Assembly (NCBI GenBank): GCA_003024985.2 | Contig: PXIH01S0050966.1 | Source of the DNA: Euperipatoides rowelli | Lineage: Eukaryota; Onychophora; Udeonychophora; Euonychophora; Peripatopsidae | Length of the DNA stretch: 10,044 nucleotides | Reading direction: 5' to 3' (one strand) | Shown: piece by piece, positions 1-8,105 of the stretch | Position numbering within the stretch: position 1 is the first letter of the stretch | Layout: each line of letters starts with the position of its first letter | The notes under the pieces: model-generated | Database searches by the model: none | Seen by the model: the letters and a program-made list of their open reading frames with translations, nothing else | Told to the model about the DNA's origin: nothing | Made by a program: the position numbers and the translations under genes

Positions 1-840
1 TAATGGAATATATATATATTTTTGATCTTTTAATAATGAAATCTTTAACAAGGTTTTTAATGGATTAATTCCAAAGAAATTCCTGACTATACCCTTTCCT
101 TCTACAGGAAAAATAACTTGTAATATTATACACATTAACGTTATAAATTTCACGAATCTTAGTATTCAGACACTTAGTAAGAATATATATTTTATTTTTC
201 AGAATACTCAAATGTTAAATTCTTATATTTTTACAAACTAAACATTATTTTCCAAATTTTGCTTTTACTAAATGTTTCTTGAATAAAATCAGGATATTAG
301 CAAATAGGTTTATTTGGTATATTCTAAATAAATAATACCCATTCCAAACCTTTGTGCTGTTAAAGAATAAAGTGAACTATATTTTCATGATTTTATTTAC
401 AAGCAACAAATTTCACTGTGCAATAGTTTTTCTACATATTAGGTAAACAAGTCTTATTAATAATACTTTTGTCATCTGTTATACCTAAATCAATCCTCTT
501 TTCATAGTTTAAATGTTATAAAAGGACAACATGTATTTTTAGAATTGTTTTTAAGATTGCTACATATTATCATTCTGTTCTAATAAAGCTGATATAACAG
601 ATAGTAGAATATCCCCAAGACAAGGAGGAAAGGTACAAAAAAATTTAATAGATGGCATAACAATAACAATAATATGGATAGTTATTGTTTTGTAAGATTT
701 TGTGTTGAATAATCAAAGGTTCAGTCCTTATCTATATACAATGGAAACTATCAATCCATCTGGACAGCATGATGAGTTATGTCTCTTTTCTTCTACATAA
801 ACCATTACAAGAGACTGTAACTCTTATAAAAATGTGAAGT
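1..840. other. AT-rich intergenic DNA, nothing recognised
   Basis: I read both strands and found no reading frame with recognisable protein similarity, no RNA gene and no clear repeat. There is a short TA run near the start. The sequence just upstream of the RTE-like element does not translate into a recognisable endonuclease domain in any frame I checked, which is why I place the element's left edge near 844. Confidence 0.6.
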
Positions 841-1379
841 GAACTGAAAACCAGGAGAGATCTAATGTCCAAAAGTGAATAAGCAGAGATCTATAAAACA
901 TTAAGAAAAGGCATAACAGATAATATACAACATTAAACACGATGATTTGATCAAGAAAACAATTGAGGAAAATACAATTTTGAAGTAAACTAAACAAAAG
1001 TTAATGATTGGTATAAATCAAATAATAGAAAACAAAATAAAAAGATGGTAGCATTATTAAAACAGAAAACTTATTGTCCACAGAGTAAGTAATTTACAAG
1101 ACACTCTCAAAAGAGGTAAAATGATACCAAAGGTATGGCTAAATTTAAAAAAATAAGAAAAAAATGATTTGACTGATATAATGAAAATGATGTACTGAAT
1201 GTGCTCCCAGAAGATGTGGGAACATTCAGGAAAACAGACGATGAATGGAAATTTAACAGGATAAGACACAATAATTGATATTATTAAAGCAGGTGAGATT
1301 GAACTAAAAAAAAAATCCACTAGCATACTGTTTTATGGAGTGTTTAGCACAAAGGTATATATTAATTAATTGGAGTAAT

Positions 1380-2010
1380 ACTGTTAACAATTACAGATCA
1401 ATCAGCTTGTTACCAATAGTTCTAAAATTTCCACTAAGGTTCTTTCACAAAATTTGCAAAAAAGAATTGGTTGAGACTTAATCAAAAAACAATCTGGTTT
1501 CAGCAAAGTATTTAACATTATTGTCACTCTGCAAGTAGTATGAGAAATCATTCAAAGATGTAATGTATATGAACTTCCTCTTTACCTAGGGCTTGTTGTG
1601 GCTATGAAAATGCATTTGATCAATACACAATCAATTTGCTAAAGCATTCATAAGACATACAGTTATTGAATTGATTGAGAACATATATAAGAAAGCTACA
1701 CCCATTTGAGACTACACAAAGATACTAATAAGAATAAAATCTAGAAAGAGTTCATCAAGGAGACATAATCCACCTTTTATTTATAGATACAAATAAAGAA
1801 AGTTTTGGAAGTCGAGATTGGAAACACATTGAACCATAATAAATGGAACATATTTAAATCATCTACAATTTATTGATAATATTGTTTTATTTGCTTCAAG
1901 TGCAGAAGATTTACAGAAATAGATCATTGATCTAAGTGAAACTAGTCCAAAAGCAGGTTTGAAAATGAATCTAGAAAAAACAAAAACAATATGATGTTTA
2001 ACAAATATGA
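1380..2010 (+). pseudogene. RTE-like reverse transcriptase core, degenerate
   Basis: This is the RT catalytic core of the RTE-like element. NNYRSISLLPIV at about 1385-1420 corresponds to the NYRPISLL motif. After a frame change, STKVLSQNLQKRIG and KKQSGF correspond to the fingers. Motif A appears as YENAFD at 1603-1620, in another frame. RVHQGD at 1747-1764 is motif B (normally GVRQGD). FIDN at 1869-1880, followed by IVLFASSAEDLQK, is motif C, normally FADD. There the first aspartate of the catalytic pair survives and the second has become Asn. AGLKMNLEKTKTI near 1953-1990 is the conserved block after motif C. It cannot encode a working enzyme. Confidence 0.82.
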
Positions 2011-2029
2011 AATACCTAAAAGGGAGTGA

Positions 2030-2480
2030 AGCAAATGGTATCATAATTGAAGAGGTCAACAGCAATGTATATTTTGTTAAGCTGATTGCTACAAATGAAA
2101 ACGAGATGTACAAAATCAAAGGAATAACGAAAATGGGCAGGAATGACTTTTGAAAATTAAAAAATATTTTAAAAGGAAAACTTATTTTTGTCTCAAAATG
2201 AAAGTTTTTGGCCAGTTTGCCCTACAAGTAAAGACATATGATGCAGAAACTTGGACATTCAATGCAAAGATGATTAAAAAACTACAAACCATGCTAAGAA
2301 ATATTAGAGTGTATAGAATTACAGAGAGGAAAAGAAAAAGGGTTGAATAGATTAGAGCAGAAACCGAGACTTGTAATATTAAATGTAAAGGATTTAAAAT
2401 GGAAACATTTAATTTGATTTCAATCAACAAAAACAAATGACAGGAAGAAGACTAATTTAGATGGGAGGATGAAATAAAAA
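2030..2480 (+). pseudogene. RTE-like C-terminal domain, degenerate
   Basis: This is the downstream part of the same fossil polyprotein. IIIEEVNSNVYFVKLIATNENEMYKI, read in pieces near 2040-2115, matches the post-RT segment that normally contains a Tyr-Leu-Gly motif. The longest intact piece is 2150-2350 (66 codons). It contains the near-canonical YDAETW at 2237-2254, followed by an Ala-Lys-Met-Ile-Lys-Lys-Leu-Gln-Thr run typical of RTE-like C-termini. RWEDEIK at 2459-2479 matches the conserved Gly-Arg-Pro...Arg-Trp-x-Asp-Glu-Ile block, with GRRL just upstream in a different frame. The 66-codon frame should not be read as a gene of its own. Confidence 0.78.
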
Positions 2481-2539
2481 TATTCAATCATTGGAGTTAT
2501 TTTAAGTGGGAGATGAATCCCTTGGGAAGCGGGACAGCT

Positions 2540-3890
2540 AGGAATTTATTTTGGCTGGACTGGTGCTATTCTATAATTAATTAGCCTATCGATTGTCAGG
2601 GAAAGAGGAGGTTGAACAATTAATCATAGCATTAAGAAATAAGCAGAAGCAAAGAGGATTTTTGATTGGATTGTAGATTTTGGAAATAAAAATTTAAGGA
2701 AAAAAAGGAGACATTGCTTAAGTAAAGAAGAGCTGAGAAGAAAAAAAGTTTGGGGGTGGGGGTGGAGAGAAGGTTTGGAGCCAGGAGAGAAAGTAGTTGA
2801 AAATAAATTAAGGAAAGTTTGTCTTGTCCTGAAATGGAATTCTTCCTTTATGTAATAAGAAGAAAATAAAATAATAATAAAAAGAAAAATAATGAACCGT
2901 AAAGCAAGATATGAAATGACAAATGATCTGAGAAATTTATACTGGCTAAATATGAACTTGTGACAATGCCAATTAAGATTTATAAGAAAATGGTCATTGA
3001 TTATCAGATAGAAAGAAGAGGAAAATCTGAATAAGTGTGGCTGATTGTTTCTTGTGGTTATTTGCTCAACTGACCAAATTAAAGAACTCAAGAATACTCC
3101 AGAACACAAAGTGATTTTTTTTTCAGTGAATCATACAGAGCCCCATATTCTGATTGGAAGTAAGAAGAAATACAGACTTGTAATATGCTGTAGGTCAGTG
3201 AACTTTTTCAGGATTGGAGGTAAAAAACTTTGAGATTTATGCAGGGACAATATTATCATGCTAGCAATGTTGAATTTAGAACTATATTTGATATTTCTCC
3301 AGTTCAGTATGTTTTATGTACAACAATATACAAATTAAATTGCATAATTTTATAAGGTGAAGGGATTTTAACTAAGTCATAAATAATGAGTGATAATGGA
3401 AATCTTGAAATTTAAGATTTATAATCTTATCATTGTTCTGGTGCCCACCAATATGACTATCAGAAGTAAGTTGAAATTATCTAAATCAGCGCTCAGCAAA
3501 ATATTATTTTACTCCTAGATTATCATATAATTCCATACGCTACTATGATTTAGTTATCGTGCGACAACGTTAATTATGTTGGTGGGAAGTTAATGGATTC
3601 TGACCGTTCTAGTTATGTCCAAATGTATAGAATTTAGCATAATCATAAAAGGGTGATATAATTTTATTTTATTATATACATTTCACTAATTTGATATTAN
3701 AGCATTTTTAAAGCTTTTTAATGAGAGGCAATTAAATATTTATGATTTTAAATTTAACAACTTCCTATTATTTCCAAATTAAATTGGATATTTATGGGGA
3801 ATATAGTACAGCTGTTAACCAGAACAATTGTACACTTTATGATAAAAATATGAAATTTCTACCATAGGTAGTATGAACTGTTATATTTAA
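2540..3890. other. AT-rich gene-less stretch with a purine-rich block
   Basis: I found no protein or RNA gene here. From about 2620 to 3040 the + strand is strongly enriched in A and G. This purine bias creates a stop-free frame on the minus strand (2624-3109) whose product is low-complexity Ser/Phe/Leu-rich sequence with no recognisable domain. A G-rich tract lies at 2752-2773. A small imperfect hairpin (AAATCTT at 3400-3406 and AAGATTT at 3414-3420) and one undetermined base at 3700 are the only other details. The region may be unrecognisable old repeat. Confidence 0.55.
2752..2773 (+). repeat. G-rich tract, weak quadruplex potential
   Basis: Two runs of five G (2752-2756 and 2758-2762) are separated by one T and followed by GG pairs at 2764-2765 and 2772-2773. 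With only two long runs, a stable three-layer quadruplex is not expected; a two-layer one is possible. It sits inside the purine-rich block and may be chance. Confidence 0.4.
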
Positions 3891-3921
3891 AATGAGGAGG
3901 AAAGTCAGATTCCAGATGTTT

Positions 3922-3938
3922 GGGGTCTGGGGGACCCC
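3922..3938. repeat. GC-rich hairpin, 6-bp stem
   Basis: GGGGTC (3922-3927) pairs with GACCCC (3933-3938) around the 5-base loop TGGGG. It is the most GC-rich short stretch in the window and stands at the left of the hairpin island. Confidence 0.6.
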
Positions 3939-3970
3939 TTTAATTACCATATTTAGCTTATTTTGACATC

Positions 3971-4004
3971 ATTTCTGAATTGACCGAAGGGAAACTTCAG
4001 AAAT
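3971..4004. repeat. Inverted repeat, 9-bp arms
   Basis: ATTTCTGAA (3971-3979) is the exact reverse complement of TTCAGAAAT (3996-4004), with a 16-base spacer. It is the second of the four stems in the island. Confidence 0.6.
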
Positions 4005-4017
4005 CATCGTATCCTAG

Positions 4018-4059
4018 TACCCAAAATGATTTTGGATAATTTCTGATACATTTTGGGTA
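4018..4059. repeat. Inverted repeat, 11-bp arms
   Basis: TACCCAAAATG (4018-4028) and CATTTTGGGTA (4049-4059) are perfect reverse complements separated by 20 bases. This is the longest stem of the island and starts 13 bases after the previous one ends. Confidence 0.65.
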
Positions 4060-4072
4060 ATTTTGAAAAATT

Positions 4073-4099
4073 CAAGATGGCGTCCAAGATGGCGTCCAA
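4073..4099 (+). repeat. Tandem 12-bp repeat with YY1-like motif
   Basis: The unit CAAGATGGCGTC occurs twice head to tail (4073-4084 and 4085-4096), followed by a partial third copy (CAA). The unit resembles the known YY1 consensus, whose core is AAGATGGCGGC. That resemblance is seen in the sequence; binding is inference. CpG-containing words are rare in this window, so two adjacent copies stand out. Confidence 0.7.
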
Positions 4100-4252
4100 T
4101 TTTTTTTTTTAAATTTTTCGATGGGGATGTGTTCAGGAATGAATTCTGGGTAGAATATAACATCATAGACCTGAGCAGAATCATGCACCTTCGAATTAGA
4201 GCATTTTTTTACTGACTTTTTTCTAATTTTTGTCAAAGTGTCCCTACAACAA

Positions 4253-4278
4253 TGACCTCTAGCTAACCACAGAGGTCA
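4253..4278. repeat. Hairpin, 8-bp stem with AGGTCA half-sites
   Basis: TGACCTCT (4253-4260) pairs exactly with AGAGGTCA (4271-4278) across 10 bases. The arms contain TGACCT and AGGTCA, the core half-site of nuclear receptors, here as an everted pair with a 14-base gap. A regulatory role is speculative; as a structure it marks the right edge of the hairpin island. Confidence 0.5.
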
Positions 4279-4280
4279 AA

Positions 4281-4944
4281 TAAAATTTCCCTCATTATGT
4301 TATATACTAGCTATGGTAAACATTTCATGCACTTTGTCAAAAAAAAAAGCACAATTCTACAAAAATACTCAGTTAGGCAGCTGTACTACTAATAAGCCGA
4401 ACACTAACTTGTAAAAAAATATTATTTCTTTAGTTTTATAGGCCAATAAATTAATTAATCGATTTGATTTTACAATATACAGTATATCTGACGTACAGTA
4501 TGGAATAATTTTTTTATAAAGGTGTATACTGTATAGTTAACCATAAAAATGCATTGATTCTTGGTAGTATTGCAATGGGTATATCTTAAGAATGATTTAG
4601 CTCATGATTAATTGAAATTTTATTGTTACGTTAAGGTGATAAATGAGATAAAGAGAGAAGAAAGGGAAATGTTTTGTTTCGTGAACTTATGATAAAAGGT
4701 AACGAATTACTAAACCACAGTATATTGAAGAAAATGTCAAGTTAAATACAGTACCAGTAATAAAAATAAGATGAATATTTGCTACGTTTACTCGATTGTC
4801 TCTCACTTATTCATTCTTTAAAGACTGTATATAAATTTCATTTTTTTTTGCTTACATTGATGTTGATTACAATGTGTTAATGTGATAAATTGAACATGTT
4901 AATATAAATATGATTAGAGTAGGGATTTTCTGTATTTTTTTTTT
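4281..4944. other. AT-rich gene-less stretch
   Basis: No gene was recognised. The only structure noted is an inverted repeat with 10-bp arms, TATACAGTAT (4476-4485) and ATACTGTATA (4526-4535). In such AT-rich sequence this may be chance. Confidence 0.55.
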
Positions 4945-5508
4945 AGAATAATATATTTTTTTAATGGTAACTCTGTTCTTTGTAATCAACTTAATTACAA
5001 AATCAAAAATAAAATCAACATTAATAAAAATAAATGGTTTAGTAATCTGTCCCTGAAGATTAAAATTAATTCCAACCAATTTCACAAAACAAATAAAAAA
5101 ATCTCTAAATTTGAATCAAAACAGCCTATTTTTTTTCCAGGTAAATCAAACCTTGAAACTTATGAAGATATTTTTGATTCTCTCTCTGCTCTGCTAATAG
5201 CCATCCACTTATTAATATCACTTTGTATTCAAACAATTCACGGAGTTCTGAAGAATTACCTTAAAGCAATATGTTCAACTTCTTCAATGGCTCACGACAT
5301 TCACCCTTTTATATGGAGTGAATTTGCCCCTGAAGTGGATGCTCCTGTTACATCAATAATTAATAATTCATTACTATCTTGTATATGCCCCTCTATTTGG
5401 AAAATAGCTTCATACCACTACCTAAGAATTCATCACTGCTTGATTCATCTCATGTTAGACCAATTGCATCATGTCCCCTGTGGGAAATTTTTTGAAAATA
5501 TATCTTGA
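4945..5508 (+). pseudogene. Linker and RT N-terminus of block C, 187-codon open stretch
   Basis: One frame stays open from just after a stop at 4942-4944 to the stop at 5506-5508. It has no ATG until 5287, where a conventional search would wrongly start it. The residues before that ATG match block A, including NKNKWF (about 5023-5040) and QFHK (about 5065-5076), so the frame is a LINE interior fragment and not a 73-residue gene. Towards the end it contains HPFIWSEF (motif 0/1 region) and SIINNSLLSCICPSIWK. After about 5410 the correct frame shifts, so the last 30 or so residues are out-of-frame readthrough. It is inactive. Confidence 0.8.
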
Positions 5509-5858
5509 GCCAAATTCTTCCTCATCTTCTTCCAAAAATTGACACCTTCCAGTTTGGTGGTATCCCTTTGAGATCTTCCACTCAATACTTGACTATTTTT
5601 TGGATCACTTTCTCCGAGAAACTGATAAAAAAGGTATGTCTATTTGTTCCTTAATTTCTGACTTTAGTAAAGCATATGGCCATTTAGATCGTGAAATTTA
5701 CTTCATAAACTTCCTAACCTTATACCTTTCCCCTCTGTCATTCAATGAATTAGATCATTCTTGACTTATCAGCTCCATGTCCTGAAAATAAGAGGTGTTC
5801 ATCTTTAATGGTGAAAATTGTAAAATGGCGTCTTAGTCAACTGCCTGTGTGCATCGTG
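5412..5858 (+). pseudogene. RT fingers and palm of block C, frame-broken
   Basis: From 5412 the homologous frame reads IPLPKNSSLLDSSHVRPIA, which is RT motifs 1 and 2. It is followed after a stop by DTFQFGGIPLRSSTQYLTIF at about 5540-5600. Another frame change gives ICSLISDFSKAYGHLDRE, with the motif A aspartate at 5660-5662. The usual Asp after Ala-Tyr is Gly here. Beyond 5770 similarity is weak, but GVLVNCLCAS near 5827-5856 can be aligned with GVPQGSVLAG of block A. Multiple stops and shifts show that it is dead. Confidence 0.75.
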
Positions 5859-5869
5859 AGTCTTAATGA

Positions 5870-5891
5870 TTAATGATTAATTAATCATTAA
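5870..5891. repeat. Perfect 22-bp AT-rich palindrome
   Basis: TTAATGATTAA (5870-5880) is followed directly by its reverse complement TTAATCATTAA (5881-5891). An extra partial copy, TTAATGATTAA overlapping from 5863, precedes it. The palindrome sits within about 15 bases of the point where block C similarity ends, that is, at the inferred C/A junction. Confidence 0.7.
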
Positions 5892-5943
5892 AGTGGTTTT
5901 TTTATTATTTTTGCCTATGGTTCATTACTAGGACTGATTTATT

Positions 5944-5958
5944 AGTGTTGTCAACACT
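5944..5958. repeat. Short palindrome, 7-bp arms
   Basis: AGTGTTG and CAACACT flank a single central T. It lies 53 bases beyond the 22-bp palindrome, in the 5' segment of block A. Too short to interpret alone. Confidence 0.4.
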
Positions 5959-6227
5959 TTTGTCATTTTTATGGTTTTATTTTTGGACGAGTTTTGGAAT
6001 CAGGCGATTTTATTTCTTCAAGCCAGCACTATTTTTTCCCTTCGCACAGAGCTTTGGGTATCAAAGTTTACAATTCATCGTTCCTCTGTAATTTGAAATA
6101 TGCCAACAGAAGTCTCCAATTGGATATAGTTACTGAGCTTAAACTTAAGACATATGGAATCTATAAATTCTTCAATCCCAAAAGAGGTTCTAGCTCTAAT
6201 AAGAAGAGAATGACATGGTTAACTTAA
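5946..6227 (+). pseudogene. Unassigned open frame in the 5' segment of block A
   Basis: A frame of 94 codons is open from after the stop at 5943-5945 to the stop at 6225-6227. It has no ATG near its beginning; the candidate start at 5994 is TTG. The product includes SHRALGIKVYN, ELKLKTYGIYKFFNPK and a basic end, SSSNKKR. I do not recognise it. It lies upstream of the endonuclease where CR1/L2 elements may carry a first ORF or a 5' UTR, so it may be a remnant of ORF1. It may equally be the tail of another repeat or a chance frame. There are no cysteine knuckles or other ORF1 hallmarks. Confidence 0.3.
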
Positions 6228-6347
6228 ATAGGGCTCAAAACATCAACATTATAATCAACTCTCATAGTAATTGTTTATCACCGAAGAAGATAATCTAATA
6301 CAAGTTAATAGTCTAAAAAACCACTATGATTTCCTTATTTTATTATT

Positions 6348-6551
6348 AGAAATGTTAGATCGTTTAGTAACAAATTTGATCAAATTTCTCTTATGATACA
6401 TTCTTTAATTCCCTACATTCGCCGCCATTTTTCTTGAAACGTGGATGAACAATGACTTTTTATTGTCCTATAATATAAGAAATTATCTATCTTTCCACAC
6501 ACCTAGATCTAGAAACGACAAACATCATGGAGGTGGATCTCAATTTATGTA
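6348..6551 (+). pseudogene. APE endonuclease N-terminus of block A
   Basis: This is the start of the apurinic-like endonuclease that nicks the target DNA. RNVRSFSNKFDQISLMIHS (6348-6404) is the conserved N-terminal block with the catalytic Asn. After a frame change near 6420, AAIFLETWMNN carries the metal-binding Glu (ETW). Further on, HHGGGSQFM matches the Gly-Gly-Gly block before the next strand. The frame then stops, and the rest continues in the frame starting near 6540. Confidence 0.8.
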
Positions 6552-7400
6552 AAGGATTCAATATCATTTCAATCTTTTAAACAGGCTGATGATAAATTTA
6601 TTGAAGTTAGCACAATCACAATCAGACCTTTATTCCTCCCAAAAAACGTAGCATGGATGGGAACTATTGCTGATTATTATCCTCCGAAGGATCCCCATCA
6701 TAAACAATTAATAAACTATATTCATAGTGAAATTGATAGGCTACTTTCAATAAAAAATAATGCATTTATCTTTTTAATTGGTGATCTTAATGATTTAAAT
6801 ACCAATTTATTTACAAATCTCCCTTACTTTAAACAAGTGATTAACCTAGCAATGAGAGGTATCTCTATACTAGAAAAATGTTTTACTAATGCTAATTATC
6901 CGATATCCATATCAACTCAACATCCCATTGGGTTGAGCGATCATAATTTGGTAATTATTAAGCCAAAGCAAACATTACCTCCTGCAAGTCTTAAAACATA
7001 TATTCAAGTTAGCTCTAAGGACAAAAAGGGTATCATAAAGATGGATTCCATTCTTAGGGATTTTGATTGGTCCTTTGTTTATCTTAATAATGATATTGAA
7101 ATGGTGGCTTCTTATCTTCATGAGGTCATTTTCGAGATCTATGATATTTGCTTTCCTGTAAAATCTAAACTTATTAACAGAAAATCTCCGCCTTGGTTTG
7201 ATGAGGATCTTGTGAATCTTTTTGAGCAGAGAAATATTGCCTATAAATTTAAGGATTTTGATCTCTGTCAAAAGTTAAATGGTGATATAAAGTTGATGAA
7301 TCGGTTCAATAGAGAAAAATGGTTTAAGGGTTTTATTTCTTCTATAGATAATGACCCAAAAAATTTTCACAAAAAAAAAATAAAAAAAAAACGCTCTTGA
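6513..7400 (+). pseudogene. Endonuclease core and linker of block A, 295-codon open stretch
   Basis: This is the longest intact frame in the window, open from after the stop at 6510 to the stop at 7398-7400. Homologous sequence starts near 6540 (ISIYVKDSISF), well before the first ATG at 6657, so that ATG is not the natural start. ADYYPP near 6669-6686 corresponds to the usual Tyr-Arg-Pro-Pro, with Arg replaced by Tyr. GDLN (6780-6791) holds the Asp/Asn pair. IGLSDHNLVI (6927-6956) holds the terminal Ser-Asp-His. The linker follows: SPPWFDEDL near 7185-7211, and EKWFKGF near 7314-7334. The end runs into A-rich sequence coding Lys-rich residues, and the true frame shifts there. Most catalytic positions survive, but the protein is split from its RT. 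Confidence 0.88.
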
Positions 7401-7566
7401 TATTGATCATAAAACTAAGATTATTGTGTTCCCTGATAAAAGTAGTTCTGAAACTTACTACAAAATATAGAATCACTTTTCTGAACTGGCAAAGGGAGTA
7501 GAGGAATCTATATCATGGAAAAACTATTCATCTTCCAAATCTTATGTATCAGTATCCTTTAGCTAA

Positions 7567-8105
7567 GATATTCCCCTCATTTCTGAATATGAAACATTTT
7601 TGGCTTTAAAAGTTATTAGTGCAGGTTCATCTATTTCTCCTGATAAAATACCTTCATTTATATGGAAAGAATTCTCCATCTTTATTGCTGCTCCTAGATC
7701 TTCAATTATTAATCTCTCTCTTCTTAGCAATAGATGTCCTGAAGTATGGAAAAATGTTTTTCTCATTCCAATAAACAAGATTAATCATCCAACTAACTCA
7801 TCTCATCCAAGACCTATAGCTATTATTTCACCTATAGGTAAAATTTGTGAACGACACATTCTAAAGAAGATTCTTCCTTGCATAATTTCCATGATTGATA
7901 AATATCAATTTGGGGGAATTCCCTGTCATTCTCTACTCAATACCTAACTTTATATTTAGATTGGACACTGCATGAACTGGAATTAAATTCTAGTTCGGTA
8001 TGTTCTCTTATAGCTGATTTTGCTAAAGCCTATGATAATTTGGATCAAGTTGTTCTTATGAGAAAATTGAAATCTGTAAATTGGATTGAATCTTTTTTTG
8101 CTTAA
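7567..8105 (+). pseudogene. RT fingers and motif A of block A
   Basis: Two frames joined by an indel near 7935-7950 cover this part. The first is open from 7567 to the stop at 7945-7947; its only early start codon is TTG at 7600, and real similarity begins earlier (ISEYETF). It contains PDKIPSFIWKEF, VWKNVFLIPINK, HPRPIAIISPIGK and DKYQFGGIP, the classic sequence of motifs 0 to 2a. The second reads STQYLTLYLDW and then LIADFAKAYDNLDQ, with the motif A catalytic Asp at 8016-8018 intact. It ends at the stop 8103-8105. Confidence 0.85.

Larger units (their letters stand above)
844..2480 (+). mobile_element. 5'-truncated, decayed RTE-clade-like LINE
   Basis: This is a fossil of a non-LTR retrotransposon whose protein would copy its own RNA into DNA at a nicked target site. 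Read with frame changes, the translation follows the order known for RTE-1-like elements. A linker comes first (LKTRRDLMSKSE, then AEIYKTLRKGITDN, then DLIKKTIEENTILK). The RT core follows (NNYRSISLLPIV, YENAFD, RVHQGD, FIDNIVLFASSAEDLQK). The tail comes last (YDAETWTFNAKMIKKLQT, then RWEDEIK). No endonuclease domain is visible upstream, so the copy is 5' truncated. In-frame stops and at least six frame changes show that it is old and inactive. The right edge is uncertain; recognisable similarity ends near 2480. Assignment to RTE rather than another clade rests on my memory of family motifs. Confidence 0.8.
3895..4280. repeat. Hairpin-rich island, probable unclassified interspersed repeat
   Basis: This block is less AT-rich than its surroundings and contains four perfect inverted repeats, at 3922-3938, 3971-4004, 4018-4059 and 4253-4278. 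It also holds a tandem 12-bp repeat at 4073-4099. It has no coding potential. Several stems packed into under 400 bp, with a change in base composition, are what one expects of a short non-autonomous element (MITE-like, foldback or SINE-like). I see no matching terminal inverted repeats at the outer edges, no RNA polymerase III box and no clear target duplication, so the class and the edges remain open. Confidence 0.45.
4945..5858 (+). mobile_element. Block C: CR1/L2-like LINE, 5' part of a split copy
   Basis: The translation starts in the linker between endonuclease and RT (LCNQLN, then NKNKWF) and runs through the first half of the RT to about motif B. It aligns residue for residue with block A: LCNQLN with LCQKLN, NKNKWF with NREKWF, PFIWSEF with SFIWKEF, and FQFGGIPLRSSTQYLTIF with YQFGGIP plus STQYLTLYL. 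The endonuclease is missing, so the copy is 5' truncated. Similarity stops at about 5850, near the Gly-Val-Pro-Gln-Gly position, exactly where block B picks up. I infer that C and B were one copy, interrupted by A. Confidence 0.83.

Noticed and set aside
1057-1326. An 89-codon minus-strand frame rich in Phe and Ile
   Set aside because: It lies antisense to the RTE-like linker and first RT block and looks membrane-like only because the complement of A-rich sequence codes Phe, Ile and Leu.
1859-2436. Two minus-strand frames opposite the RTE-like RT and C-terminal region
   Set aside because: They are antisense shadows of the plus-strand RT motifs FIDN and YDAETW, which have clear family similarity.
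2624-3109. A 161-codon open frame on the minus strand
   Set aside because: It is the complement of a purine-rich block. The product is low-complexity Ser/Phe/Leu-rich sequence with no domain, and no other gene signal supports it.
3045-3233. A 62-codon plus-strand frame
   Set aside because: No recognisable motif, no neighbours, and a length expected by chance.
3444-3586. Inverted repeat CCCACCAATAT / ATGTTGGTGGG enclosing 143 bp, possibly a MITE
   Set aside because: The arms are 11 bp with one mismatch, and no target duplication flanks them; not enough to call an element.
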